A stretch of DNA of 64,000 nucleotides, from positions 4,045,001 to 4,109,000 of the forward strand of contig NZ_LT707064.1 of the NCBI RefSeq assembly GCF_900156465.1, in the 5' to 3' direction. Source of the DNA: Pseudomonas sp. 7SR1 (GTDB lineage: Bacteria > Pseudomonadota > Gammaproteobacteria > Pseudomonadales > Pseudomonadaceae). The notes below the pieces were generated by a model that saw only the letters and a program-made list of their open reading frames with translations, was not told where the DNA came from and ran no database searches. Positions within the stretch are counted from its first letter, which is position 1; each line of letters starts with the position of its first letter. Below, in pieces: positions 45,766 through 54,575 of this stretch. The translations under genes and the position numbers were made by a program.

Positions 45766-47318
45766 ACCTCCATATCCCTCAGGACTCGGTGTCCCGCGCC
45801 GTGGGCGCGGACAAGGTGGCGGCCGCCCTGGCCCAGGAGGCCGAACGTCGTCAGGTGCCGCTGCAGCTGCGGCGGACCAGCTCCCGTGGCCTTTATTGGC
45901 TGGAGCCGCTGGTGGAGCTGGACAGCGGCGGCGTACGCTGGGGCTTCGGCCCCGTGACGCCCCAGGACGTGCCCAGCCTGCTCGATGCCCTGGCCGGCGA
46001 TCCCGCCAGTCATCCATTGGCCCTCGGGCCGGTGGAGCAGATCCCCTATCTCAAGACCCAGCAGCGGCTATTGTTCGCCCGCGCCGGTATCACCCGGCCG
46101 CTGTCGCTGGACGATTATCGTGCCCAGGGCGGCTTCCAGGGCCTGGCCCGGGCCCTGCAGATGGAAGGCGCCGACGTGGTCGCCAGCGTCCTCGATTCGG
46201 GCTTGCGAGGCCGGGGCGGGGCGGCATTCCCGGCGGGCATCAAGTGGCGCACCGTGCGTGAAGCGCAGGGGCCACAGAAGTATGTGGTCTGCAACGCCGA
46301 CGAGGGCGACTCGGGCACCTTCGCCGACCGTATGCTGATGGAAGGCGATCCCTTCCTGTTGATCGAAGGCATGACCATCGCCGGCATCGCCGTGGGCGCC
46401 ACCCTGGGCTACATCTACGTGCGTTCGGAATACCCGGACGCCGTGGCGACGCTGAACAAAGCCCTGGTCATCGCCCGGGAGGCCGGTTACCTGGGCACGA
46501 ACGTGGGCGGCAGTGGCCGCACGTTCGAGCTGCACGTCCGGGTGGGGGCCGGTGCCTACATCTGTGGCGAGGAAACCGCTCTGCTGGAGTCCCTCGAAGG
46601 CAAGCGAGGCACGGTGCGCGCCAAGCCGCCGCTGCCGGCCCTGCAAGGCCTGTTCGGGCTGCCGACGCTGGTGCATAACGTGCTGACCCTGGCGTCGGTG
46701 CCGATCATCCTGGAGAAGGGCGCGCAGTTCTACCGCGACTTCGGCATGGGCCGCTCCCTGGGCACCATGCCGTTCCAGCTGGCCGGCAACGTTCGCCATG
46801 GCGGCCTGGTGGAGCGCGCCTTCGGCCTGAGCCTGCGGGAGCTGGTGGAAGGCTACGGCGGCGGCACCGCCAGCGGCCGTCCGCTGAAGGCCGCGCAGGT
46901 GGGCGGCCCGTTGGGCGCCTGGGTTCCACCCGCGCAGTTCGACACGCCGCTGGATTACGAAGCGTTCGCCGCCATGGGCGCGATGCTCGGCCACGGTGGC
47001 GTGGTGGTTGCCGATGACAGCCTGGACATGGCCCACATGGCCCGTTTCGCCTTGCAATTCTGCGCCGAGGAGTCCTGCGGCAAATGCACGCCGTGCAGGA
47101 TCGGCTCGACCCGTGGGGTCGAGGTGGTGGATCGCCTGATCGCCAGTACCGATGCCGGGGCCCGACAGGAACAGGCCCTGCTGCTGCAAGACCTTTGCGA
47201 CACCCTGCAATACGGTTCGCTTTGTGCCCTCGGTGGGATGACCTCCTACCCCGTCGCCAGCGCCCTCAAGCACTTTCCCGCCGACTTCGGTCTGGCGCCC
47301 CTGGAGGCCGACCAATGA
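45759..47318 (+). CDS. fdsB: NAD-dependent formate dehydrogenase, beta subunit
   Basis: A 519-residue NuoF-type subunit that binds FMN and NAD and passes electrons from formate. An N-terminal thioredoxin-like region is followed by the flavin site RGRGGAAFPAGIKW and NADEGDSGTFADR. A C-terminal [4Fe-4S] site is in CAEESCGKCTPCRIG. GGAGGA lies 6 bases before the ATG, and its stop overlaps the fdsA start by 4 bases. Confidence 0.95.
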   Translation: MLNLHIPQDSVSRAVGADKVAAALAQEAERRQVPLQLRRTSSRGLYWLEPLVELDSGGVRWGFGPVTPQDVPSLLDALAGDPASHPLALGPVEQIPYLKTQQRLLFARAGITRPLSLDDYRAQGGFQGLARALQMEGADVVASVLDSGLRGRGGAAFPAGIKWRTVREAQGPQKYVVCNADEGDSGTFADRMLMEGDPFLLIEGMTIAGIAVGATLGYIYVRSEYPDAVATLNKALVIAREAGYLGTNVGGSGRTFELHVRVGAGAYICGEETALLESLEGKRGTVRAKPPLPALQGLFGLPTLVHNVLTLASVPIILEKGAQFYRDFGMGRSLGTMPFQLAGNVRHGGLVERAFGLSLRELVEGYGGGTASGRPLKAAQVGGPLGAWVPPAQFDTPLDYEAFAAMGAMLGHGGVVVADDSLDMAHMARFALQFCAEESCGKCTPCRIGSTRGVEVVDRLIASTDAGARQEQALLLQDLCDTLQYGSLCALGGMTSYPVASALKHFPADFGLAPLEADQ

Positions 47319-50191
47319 TCACTGTCTTCGACCCTAAAACGGATATCGACCTCGGCACCCCGGCGCGGGACAGCGAGGTGCAAGTCAGCCTGACCATCGA
47401 TGGCCGCGAAGTCAGCGTCCCATCCGGTACTTCGGTGATGCGCGCCGCGGCGCTGCTCGGTACCACCATCCCCAAACTCTGCGCCACCGACAGCCTGGAG
47501 GCCTTCGGCTCCTGCCGCATGTGCCTGGTGGAGATCGAGGGCATGCGCGGCTATCCGGCTTCCTGTACCACGCCGGTGACCGAAGGCATGGTGGTGCGTA
47601 CCCAGACCTCCAAGCTCGCCACGCTGCGCCGCAACGTGATGGAACTGTACATTTCCGACCATCCGCTGGACTGCCTGACCTGCCCGGCCAACGGTAACTG
47701 CGAACTGCAGACGGTGGCGGGGCAGGTGGGCCTGCGCGAAGTACGCTACGGCTATGAAGGCGCCAACCACCTGACCGAGACCAAGGACGTCTCCAACCCG
47801 TACTTCGATTACGACCCGAGCAAATGCATTGTCTGCAGTCGTTGCGTACGGGCTTGCGAGGAGGTCCAGGGCACCTTTGCCCTGACCATCAGCGGGCGCG
47901 GTTTCGACTCCCGGGTGGCGGCGGCCGGCGGCGACAATTTCCTCGATTCCGAATGCGTGTCCTGCGGTGCCTGCGTGCAGGCCTGTCCGACAGCGACCCT
48001 GATCGACAAGAGCGTCGTGGAGATCGGCCAGCCGGAACGCAGCGTCATCACCACCTGCGCCTACTGCGGTGTGGGCTGCTCCTTCCGTGCCGAAATGAAG
48101 GGCGAGCAACTGGTGCGCATGGTCCCGGACAAGAACGGCCAGGCCAACCATGGCCACTCCTGCGTCAAGGGGCGTTTCGCCTGGGGCTACGCGACCCACC
48201 CGGACCGCATCACCAAGCCCATGATCCGCAAGCACATCAACGATCCATGGCAGGAGGTCAGCTGGGACGAGGCAGTGACCTATGCGGCCAGCGAATTGCG
48301 GCGCATCCAGCTCAAGTACGGACGCGACTCCATCGGCGGCATCACCTCCAGTCGTTGCACCAACGAAGAAACCTACCTGGTGCAGAAGCTGGTGCGCACG
48401 GCTTTTGGCAACAACAACGTCGACACCTGCGCCCGGGTCTGCCACTCGCCCACGGGCTATGGCCTCAAGCAGACGCTGGGTGAGTCCGCCGGTACCCAGA
48501 GTTTCGACTCGGTGATGAAGGCCGACGTCATCCTGGTGATGGGGGCCAACCCCACCGATGCCCACCCGGTCTTCGGTTCCCAGCTCAAGCGCCGCCTGCG
48601 CCAGGGCGCCCAACTGATCGTCATCGATCCACGGCGCATCGACCTGGTGGACTCGCCCCATGCCCGGGCCGAACTGCACCTGCAGCTGCGTCCCGGCACC
48701 AACGTGGCGATGCTCAACGCATTGGCCCATGTGATCGTCACCGAAGGGCTGGTGAACCAGCGCTTTGTCGACGAGCGCTGCGAGCCGGCGGATTTCGCGC
48801 GCTGGCGCGATTTCGTCAGCCTGCCGGAGAATGCCCCGCAGGTCCTGGGCCCGGTCTGCGGCGTGCCCGCCGAACAGATCCGCGCTGCCGCGCGGCTCTA
48901 CGCCACCGGCGGTAACGCGGCCATCTACTATGGCCTCGGGGTCACCGAGCACAGCCAGGGCAGTACCTCGGTGATGGGCATCGCCAACCTGGCGATGGCC
49001 ACCGGCAACATCGGTCGGGAAGGCGTCGGGGTGAACCCGCTGCGTGGACAGAACAACGTCCAGGGCTCCTGCGACATGGGCTCGTTCCCCCACGAGTTGC
49101 CCGGCTACCGGCACATTTCCAACGAAGCGGTGCGGGCCCAGTTCGAGCAGGCCTGGAACGTGACCCTGCAACCCGACCCGGGCCTTAGGATCCCGAACAT
49201 GTTCGAGGCGGCCCTGGACGGCTCCTTCAAGGCGCTGTACTGCCAAGGGGAAGACATCGCCCAGAGCGATCCCAACACCCAGCACGTGACGGCGGCCCTG
49301 TCGGCGATGGAATGCGTGATCGTGCAGGACATCTTCCTCAACGAGACGGCCAAGTTCGCCCACGTGTTCCTGCCGGGCAGCTCCTTCCTGGAAAAGGACG
49401 GCACCTTCACCAACGCCGAGCGCCGTATATCCCGGGTGCGCAAGGTGATGGAGCCGCTGGCCGGCAAGGCCGACTGGGAAGCCACCATCGCCCTGGCCGA
49501 TGCCCTGGGCTACAAGATGAACTACAGCCATCCTTCGCAGATCATGGATGAGATCGCCCGCCTGACGCCCACCTTCCACCGTGTCAGCTACGCCGAGCTG
49601 GAGCGTCATGGCAGCCTGCAATGGCCCTGCAACGACGCCGCGCCGGATGGTACGCCAACCATGCACATCGATGAGTTCGTGCGCGGCAAGGGGCGTTTCA
49701 TGCTCACCGGCTACGTGCCGACCGAGGAGAAGGTCAACAGCCGCTACCCGTTGTTGCTGACCACCGGACGAATCCTCAGCCAGTACAACGTCGGTGCCCA
49801 GACCCGCCGGACCGAGAACGTGGCGTGGCACGAAGAGGACCGCCTGGAAATCCATCCGACCGACGCCGAGAGTCGCGGCATCGTCGATGGCGACTGGGTC
49901 GGCATCGGCAGCCGCGCCGGGCAGACGGTGCTGCGGGCCAGGGTCACCGAGCGGGTGGCGCCGGGCGTGGTCTACACCACGTTCCACTTCCCTGAATCGG
50001 GGGCCAACGTGATCACCACCGACAACTCCGACTGGGCCACCAACTGCCCGGAATACAAGGTCACGGCGGTGGAGATCGTGCGGGTCAGCCAGCCTTCGGA
50101 ATGGCAGAAGCGCTACCAGGCGTTCAGTGACGAACAAAGCCGCCTGCTGCGCGAGCGCCGCCATGCCGAAACCGCCGAGGTGCGCCGATGA
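47315..50191 (+). CDS. fdsA: NAD-dependent formate dehydrogenase, molybdenum alpha subunit
   Basis: A 958-residue catalytic subunit. An N-terminal [2Fe-2S] ferredoxin domain (KLCATDSLEAFGSCRMCL) and ferredoxin-like [4Fe-4S] sites (CIVCSRCVRACEE, CVSCGACVQACPT) precede the molybdopterin domain that begins TTCAYCGVGCSF. The metal ligand is Cys376 in ARVCHSPTGYGL, not selenocysteine. It oxidises formate with the bis-MGD cofactor. It overlaps fdsB and fdsD by 4 bases each. The usual maturation gene fdsC does not lie between fdsA and fdsD. Confidence 0.95.
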   Translation: MITVFDPKTDIDLGTPARDSEVQVSLTIDGREVSVPSGTSVMRAAALLGTTIPKLCATDSLEAFGSCRMCLVEIEGMRGYPASCTTPVTEGMVVRTQTSKLATLRRNVMELYISDHPLDCLTCPANGNCELQTVAGQVGLREVRYGYEGANHLTETKDVSNPYFDYDPSKCIVCSRCVRACEEVQGTFALTISGRGFDSRVAAAGGDNFLDSECVSCGACVQACPTATLIDKSVVEIGQPERSVITTCAYCGVGCSFRAEMKGEQLVRMVPDKNGQANHGHSCVKGRFAWGYATHPDRITKPMIRKHINDPWQEVSWDEAVTYAASELRRIQLKYGRDSIGGITSSRCTNEETYLVQKLVRTAFGNNNVDTCARVCHSPTGYGLKQTLGESAGTQSFDSVMKADVILVMGANPTDAHPVFGSQLKRRLRQGAQLIVIDPRRIDLVDSPHARAELHLQLRPGTNVAMLNALAHVIVTEGLVNQRFVDERCEPADFARWRDFVSLPENAPQVLGPVCGVPAEQIRAAARLYATGGNAAIYYGLGVTEHSQGSTSVMGIANLAMATGNIGREGVGVNPLRGQNNVQGSCDMGSFPHELPGYRHISNEAVRAQFEQAWNVTLQPDPGLRIPNMFEAALDGSFKALYCQGEDIAQSDPNTQHVTAALSAMECVIVQDIFLNETAKFAHVFLPGSSFLEKDGTFTNAERRISRVRKVMEPLAGKADWEATIALADALGYKMNYSHPSQIMDEIARLTPTFHRVSYAELERHGSLQWPCNDAAPDGTPTMHIDEFVRGKGRFMLTGYVPTEEKVNSRYPLLLTTGRILSQYNVGAQTRRTENVAWHEEDRLEIHPTDAESRGIVDGDWVGIGSRAGQTVLRARVTERVAPGVVYTTFHFPESGANVITTDNSDWATNCPEYKVTAVEIVRVSQPSEWQKRYQAFSDEQSRLLRERRHAETAEVRR

Positions 50192-50409
50192 GTTGCGAAA
50201 GCCTGATCAAGATGGCCAACCAGATCGCCCAGTACTTCGCCAGCGAACCGGATCACACGCTGGCGGTGAATGGCGTGCGTCAGCACATCAAGAGCTTCTG
50301 GACCCCGGGCATGCGCCGGGAACTGGCCGAGTGGCAGGAGAAACATCCGGATGCGGCCCTCCACCCACTGGTGGTGGAGGCACTGACGGCGTTTCGAGAG
50401 CCCGCCTAG
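50188..50409 (+). CDS. fdsD: Formate dehydrogenase delta subunit
   Basis: A 73-residue protein of the FdsD family: SLIKMANQIAQYFASEPD, then a helix, and a C-terminal ALTAFREP. FdsD is linked to assembly or stability of the FdsABG complex. It starts at an ATGA overlap with fdsA and ends the fds operon, with a large hairpin 14 bases beyond its stop. Confidence 0.9.
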   Translation: MSCESLIKMANQIAQYFASEPDHTLAVNGVRQHIKSFWTPGMRRELAEWQEKHPDAALHPLVVEALTAFREPA

Positions 50410-50422
50410 CGAGCGGATCGTT

Positions 50423-50466
50423 GGCTCGAGGGAGGGATCACGCCGTATCGATCCCTCCCACGAGCC
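50423..50466. repeat. Large hairpin at the end of the fds operon
   Basis: GGCTCG-A-GGGAGGGATC pairs with GATCCCTCCC-A-CGAGCC: 16 base pairs with one A-A mismatch and a 10-base loop. No T-run follows on either strand. It may stabilise the fds mRNA end, aid termination, or be one copy of a dispersed palindromic repeat; no second copy was noticed in the window. Confidence 0.7.
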
Positions 50467-50526
50467 TGCGGGGAAGCGCTGCCCGGGCCGCTTCGTGAAC
50501 GTTTCAGGGACAGGCAGTGCGTGCCG

Positions 50527-51120
50527 TCACACCGCATGCAATGGCCGGAAAAACGCCCTGATATCCTCTGCCAGCAACGCCGGCTGCTCCAGCGCGGCAA
50601 AGTGGCCACCGCGTGGCATCTGGGTCCAGCGCTGCACGTTGTAGCAGCGCTCCACCCAGCTACGTGGCGGCAGCGGCAGCTCCCTGGGAAACGCCGCGAC
50701 CCCAAGCGGCGGTTTCACGCGCTCGCCGCTCTTGAACAGCAAGGGCCGCCGGCTTCCTTCCACATAAGGGCGGAACGACGAGCCAATGCAGTTCGTCAGC
50801 CAGTACAGCGTCGCATTGGTCAGGAGCCATTCGTGACTGATGGCCGGTTTCGTATCGCACCACGACAGCACCTTTTCCCCCATCCAGGCCAGCAATCCCG
50901 CCGGAGAGTCGCTCAGGCCCACGGCCAGGGTTTGCGGCTTGGTACGCTGGATGTGCGCATAGGCGCCTTCGGCTTCGCTGAAGGCCGCGGCACGGTGCAG
51001 GAAAGCCGTTTCTTCTTCTGTCGGCGGCGGGTCGTTTTCGCCAAGGGGCGGGCGATAGGCACCGGGGATGTAGTTGAGATGGATGCCCGTCAAACGCTCG
51101 GGATAACGCACGCCCGCATG
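50527..51120 (-). pseudogene. Truncated epoxide hydrolase, C-terminal half only
   Basis: The frame encodes about 195 residues that match the C-terminal half of EHN-type epoxide hydrolases (about 390 residues): RYPERLTGIHLNYIPGAYRP, the lid region, SWCDTKPAISHEWLLTN, and the catalytic His in GGHFAALEQPALLAEDIR. The N-terminal half, with the nucleophilic Asp, is missing; in-frame codons before LHAGVRYPERL lose resemblance. It cannot be an active epoxide hydrolase, so it is called a remnant. No insertion sequence marks the break. Confidence 0.75.
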
Positions 51121-51242
51121 GAGTACGAATCGGCGTTGAATTTATACGAGGGCCAGCGAGTCTTTGAAAGAAGTACATGGCGATGGAGTGTAGTCATCCG
51201 CTGCCTGTCATGTTTCCCCATCCGCCCAGCCAAGGACCGCCA

Positions 51243-51683
51243 ATGACCTTCTTCATTTTTCTTCTCGCCTGCTGTGCCGCCGCAAGTACCGGCGTCATTT
51301 TCAAGCCAGGACAATGGTACGAGTCCCTCGTCAAGCCACGCTTCACACCCCCCAACTGGCTGTTTCCCGTGGCTTGGACAGTGATCTACCTGTTGCTCGC
51401 ATGGGCGGGCTACCGGCTGAGCATGATACCGGGAAGCCAGCAGGCGCTGGCGTTATGGGCGGCGCAGATTGCGTTGAACACCCTGTGGACCCCGGTATTC
51501 TTCGGGGCCCACCAGGTGCTCGCCGGTATGGTGGTCATCGCGCTGCTCTGGCTGGTGGTCGCGGCGATGGTGGTGTTGGCGTTGCGCCTGGACGTGATCA
51601 CAGGGTTGATCCTGTTTCCCTACCTGGCATGGCTTTGCGTGGCCGCCACGTTGAATTTCTCCATCCTGCGTAACAATCGCTGA
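51243..51683 (+). CDS. TspO/MBR family membrane protein
   Basis: A 146-residue protein with five membrane segments. The Trp- and Pro-rich loop WYESLVKPRFTPPNWLFPVA and the C-terminal LAWLCVAATLNFSILRNN are hallmarks of TspO. The family binds porphyrins and related ligands and modulates tetrapyrrole and oxygen responses in bacteria. AAGGA lies 7 bases before the ATG. It stands alone, convergent with sfnB. Confidence 0.93.
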   Translation: MTFFIFLLACCAAASTGVIFKPGQWYESLVKPRFTPPNWLFPVAWTVIYLLLAWAGYRLSMIPGSQQALALWAAQIALNTLWTPVFFGAHQVLAGMVVIALLWLVVAAMVVLALRLDVITGLILFPYLAWLCVAATLNFSILRNNR

Positions 51684-51713
51684 TGCCCCACCGATGAATG
51701 CTCCAAGGCGAAT

Positions 51714-52958
51714 TCAACGCTGCTTCGACCCGCCACCAATCTGCCAGACATACGGCGGCTCCGTCCCGTTGATTTCCCAGTCGCCAATGATGCGTTCCTT
51801 GTAGATCAGCGGGTTGTGCGAAGCCGCGGTCCGGGCGTTGCGCCAGTGGCGATCGAGGGCCTTGCTGGTGCTGGTGGCCGACGCGCCCAGTGCGTTGAAC
51901 ACCTCGCTGGTGGCGCGCAAGGCCAGGTCGGCCACCACCACCTGGGCCTGGGCCGACTCCAGTTCGGCGGCAATGTTGGCGGTGTGCTCGGTCTCGGCGT
52001 TCTGGCTGAAGCGACTTTCATAGGCTCGTTGCGAAGCAGCGGCGGCGCGCAGGGTCGTGGCTTCGGCGGCATAGACCTGGGCCGATGCCTTGCCGATCAC
52101 CTGCTGTACTTGCACATCCTGGCTCACTTCACTGGCGTTGCCGGTGCTGAACACCCGCGTGCGCTGGCGCACTTGCTCGGTAATGTCCCGGACGGCGGCA
52201 CGTCCGGCGCCTGTCTGCACGGCGAGCAGCACCAGTTGGTAAAAAGCGGTCTGGTACTTGAAACGGGTGGAGAAGTCGATGAGGTTCTCCGCTTCCACCA
52301 CGGCGTTGTCGAACACCGAAGTACCACTGCCGGTGGTGCGTTGACCGAAGCCGTCCCAGTCATCGCTCTGCCTGACACCCGGCTGATTCACACGTACGGC
52401 GGCGATCACGTCGGCGCCGTTGTCGTCACGCTGGGCATACAGGTCGATCCAGTCGGCGAAGATGCTACCGGTGCTGTAGTACTTGCTGCCGTTGACCACC
52501 CATCGATCGTCCTGACGGGAAACCCGGGTGAGGACTTCGCCGATTTTCACGGCGCCGACTTCAGTCCAGGCATTGCCCACCAGTTCGCCGTCGACGAAGC
52601 GCTTGAACCAGACGTCCTGCGGGCTGGTCGCCTGGGCATTGAGGCGATCCTCGACAAAAGCGAAGTGCCCGCGCAGGGCCTGGGGCAGGTTGGAATCGGC
52701 TTCGGCCAGTTCGATCAGCAATTGCAACAGTTGCGGTAACGAGGCGCCGGCGCCTCCGTATTCGACCGGGACGCGAATGGCGCCAAACCCGGCCTCCTTC
52801 AACCATTTCACTTGCTCGAAGGGCAGGCTGCGGGTCTGCTCGCGCTCCAGCGCGCCGGCCTGGATGCGCGCGAAGATCGGCCGGAACCGTTCGGCCAAGG
52901 CTTCGTAGTCGGTACCGGTGGACAGGGTCGGCGGCAGGTGTTGTTGCTGTGCGGTCAT
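51714..52958 (-). CDS. sfnB: SfnB-type sulfur acquisition oxidoreductase
   Basis: A 414-residue acyl-CoA-dehydrogenase-fold flavoprotein of the SfnB/DszC group, used to obtain sulfur from organosulfur compounds. The substrate and flavin regions include VPVEYGGAGASLPQLLQLL, WVVNGSKYYSTGSIFADW and QRTTGSGTSVFD. The ATG at 52958 has AGGA upstream; an in-frame extension to 53135 is not family-like. It is divergent from sfnG, and the 381-base space between them holds an inverted repeat and the sfnG sigma-54 promoter. Confidence 0.9.
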   Translation of the reverse strand: MTAQQQHLPPTLSTGTDYEALAERFRPIFARIQAGALEREQTRSLPFEQVKWLKEAGFGAIRVPVEYGGAGASLPQLLQLLIELAEADSNLPQALRGHFAFVEDRLNAQATSPQDVWFKRFVDGELVGNAWTEVGAVKIGEVLTRVSRQDDRWVVNGSKYYSTGSIFADWIDLYAQRDDNGADVIAAVRVNQPGVRQSDDWDGFGQRTTGSGTSVFDNAVVEAENLIDFSTRFKYQTAFYQLVLLAVQTGAGRAAVRDITEQVRQRTRVFSTGNASEVSQDVQVQQVIGKASAQVYAAEATTLRAAAASQRAYESRFSQNAETEHTANIAAELESAQAQVVVADLALRATSEVFNALGASATSTSKALDRHWRNARTAASHNPLIYKERIIGDWEINGTEPPYVWQIGGGSKQR

Positions 52959-53052
52959 GGCAGTGTTCCTTCTGAGGACGAAAGGGCGGCAGGGCGAAGA
53001 TCTGCCGTCAAGGACATCGTTGCATGCTCCATGCCCGGTGGCCGAAACCTGC

Positions 53053-53069
53053 GCAAACGGGACGTTTGC
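53053..53069. promoter_or_regulatory. Inverted repeat between sfnB and sfnG, candidate SfnR enhancer
   Basis: GCAAACG-GGA-CGTTTGC is a perfect 17-base inverted repeat, about 95 bases from the sfnB start and about 206 bases upstream of the sfnG sigma-54 promoter, a normal distance for an enhancer-binding protein site. A second, shorter repeat (GCTGT-GCA-ACAGC) lies at 53173-53185. SfnR binding is an inference. Confidence 0.45.
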
Positions 53070-53266
53070 CGGATTGATGCTGGTGTCGGGCTGTCGTGCT
53101 GCGGGCAATCTGCCTGGCGACTGTGGGTGTGGCAACAGTCAAGCAGCTTGCGCCGGGCGGCGCCGGGTGTTGGCTGTGCAACAGCGATCCGACAGCCTGC
53201 CCGCCGCACGACAGTATTGAATTGAGGGATAGAGTCAACTCATTGAAAACAAATGAAAAACGTAAG

Positions 53267-53282
53267 TGGCACGGTTGCTGCT
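53267..53282 (+). promoter_or_regulatory. Sigma-54 (-24/-12) promoter of sfnG
   Basis: TGGCACGGTTGCTGCT fits TGGCACG-N4-TTGCW with one mismatch in the -12 element and correct GG-to-GC spacing of 10 bases. Transcription would start near 53293, giving a leader of about 47 bases to the ATG at 53340. Confidence 0.75.
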
Positions 53283-53339
53283 CCAGCGGTTGTACAGAGG
53301 CGAGCACGCCTATATCTCAACGAGCCGGGAGTACACGCA

Positions 53340-54437
53340 ATGAGCCAGGACACGATCAAGTTTGCCTACTGGGTGCCCAATGTCAGCGGCGGACTGGTGG
53401 TCAGCAAGATACCGCAACGCACCGACTGGGGAATCGATTACAACCGTAAGCTGGCACAGATCGCCGAGGATGCCGGCTTCGACTACGCCCTGACCCAGAT
53501 TCGTTTTACCGCCGGCTATGGCGCCGAGTACCAGCATGAATCGGTGGCTTTCAGCCACGCCTTGCTGGCGGCCACCACGAAGTTGAAAGTGATTGCGGCG
53601 GTGTTGCCCGGACCATGGACGCCTTCGGTGCTGGCCAAGCAGATCGCGACCATCGATCAGCTCACCGGCGGTCGCGTGGCGATCAACGTGGTGTCCGGCT
53701 GGTTCAAGGGCGAATTCACCGCTATCGGCGAACCCTGGCTGGAGCACGATGAACGCTATCGTCGTTCGGAGGAATTCATCACCACGCTCAAGGGCATCTG
53801 GACCACCGACAACTTCACTTTCCGCGGCGACTTCTATCGTTTCAACGGCTACACCCTCAAGCCCAAGCCCCTGCAGCAGCACCCGGAAATTTTCCAGGGC
53901 GGCAGTTCCCGGGCCGCGCGGGACATGGCCGCCCGGGTATCCGACTGGTACTTCACCAACGGCAACACGGTGGAAGGGGTCAAGGCCCAGGTCGACGACC
54001 TGCGGGCCAAAGCGGCGGCCAACCACCACACGGTCAAGGTCGGCGTGAACGCCTTCGTCATTGCCCGCGACACCGAGGAAGAAGCCCGTGCGGTGCTGGC
54101 CCAGATCATTGACCAGGCCGATCCCGAAGCCGTCAACGCGTTCGGTGACGCGGCCAGGCAGGCCGGCAAGGCAAGCCCCGAAGGCGAGGGCAACTGGGCC
54201 AGGTCCAGCTTCGAAGACCTGGTGCAGTACAACGACGGCTTCAAGACCAACCTGATCGGCACCCCCCAGCAGATTGCCGAACGTATCGTTGCCTTGAAGG
54301 CCGTGGGTGTAGACCTGGTGCTGGCCGCCTTCCTGCATTTCCAGGAGGAGGTCGAGTATTTCGGTCGCCGGGTCCTGCCGTTGGTACGCGAGCTGGAGCA
54401 AGGCAAAGTGGCGACCAGAACGGCGGCGGTTGCCTAG
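53340..54437 (+). CDS. sfnG: FMNH2-dependent dimethylsulfone monooxygenase
   Basis: A 365-residue class C (LLM) flavin monooxygenase that converts dimethylsulfone to methanesulfinate for sulfur supply. The N-terminus (KFAYWVPNVSGGLVVSKIPQ) and GGRVAINVVSGWFKGEFTAI are diagnostic of SfnG and related SsuD-like enzymes. GGGAG lies 8 bases before the ATG; a longer in-frame start at 53253 would cover the sigma-54 promoter. It needs reduced FMN from a reductase not seen nearby. The convergent neighbour is sfnR, its expected activator. Confidence 0.93.
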   Translation: MSQDTIKFAYWVPNVSGGLVVSKIPQRTDWGIDYNRKLAQIAEDAGFDYALTQIRFTAGYGAEYQHESVAFSHALLAATTKLKVIAAVLPGPWTPSVLAKQIATIDQLTGGRVAINVVSGWFKGEFTAIGEPWLEHDERYRRSEEFITTLKGIWTTDNFTFRGDFYRFNGYTLKPKPLQQHPEIFQGGSSRAARDMAARVSDWYFTNGNTVEGVKAQVDDLRAKAAANHHTVKVGVNAFVIARDTEEEARAVLAQIIDQADPEAVNAFGDAARQAGKASPEGEGNWARSSFEDLVQYNDGFKTNLIGTPQQIAERIVALKAVGVDLVLAAFLHFQEEVEYFGRRVLPLVRELEQGKVATRTAAVA

Positions 54438-54575
54438 GCTTCGTACGAAAGTGCCTGCCCGACGATCAGGCTGGGTTGAAGACAGGCTCGTGCGTGAGTG
54501 CGCTTGCTCGCCTGTTTTCGCTTCGTCGGATCGTCGCTCGGCGACCCTTCGTACGCGCCCCCGGCCAGGGAGCCA

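Noticed and set aside
48436..48445. Possible selenocysteine site in fdsA
   Set aside because: The metal ligand codon is TGC (Cys376), with no in-frame TGA.
47246..50164. 972-codon open frame on the minus strand opposite fdsA
   Set aside because: It is a shadow of the GC-rich fdsA codons; it has no family motifs, and fdsA on the plus strand is complete with all cofactor sites.
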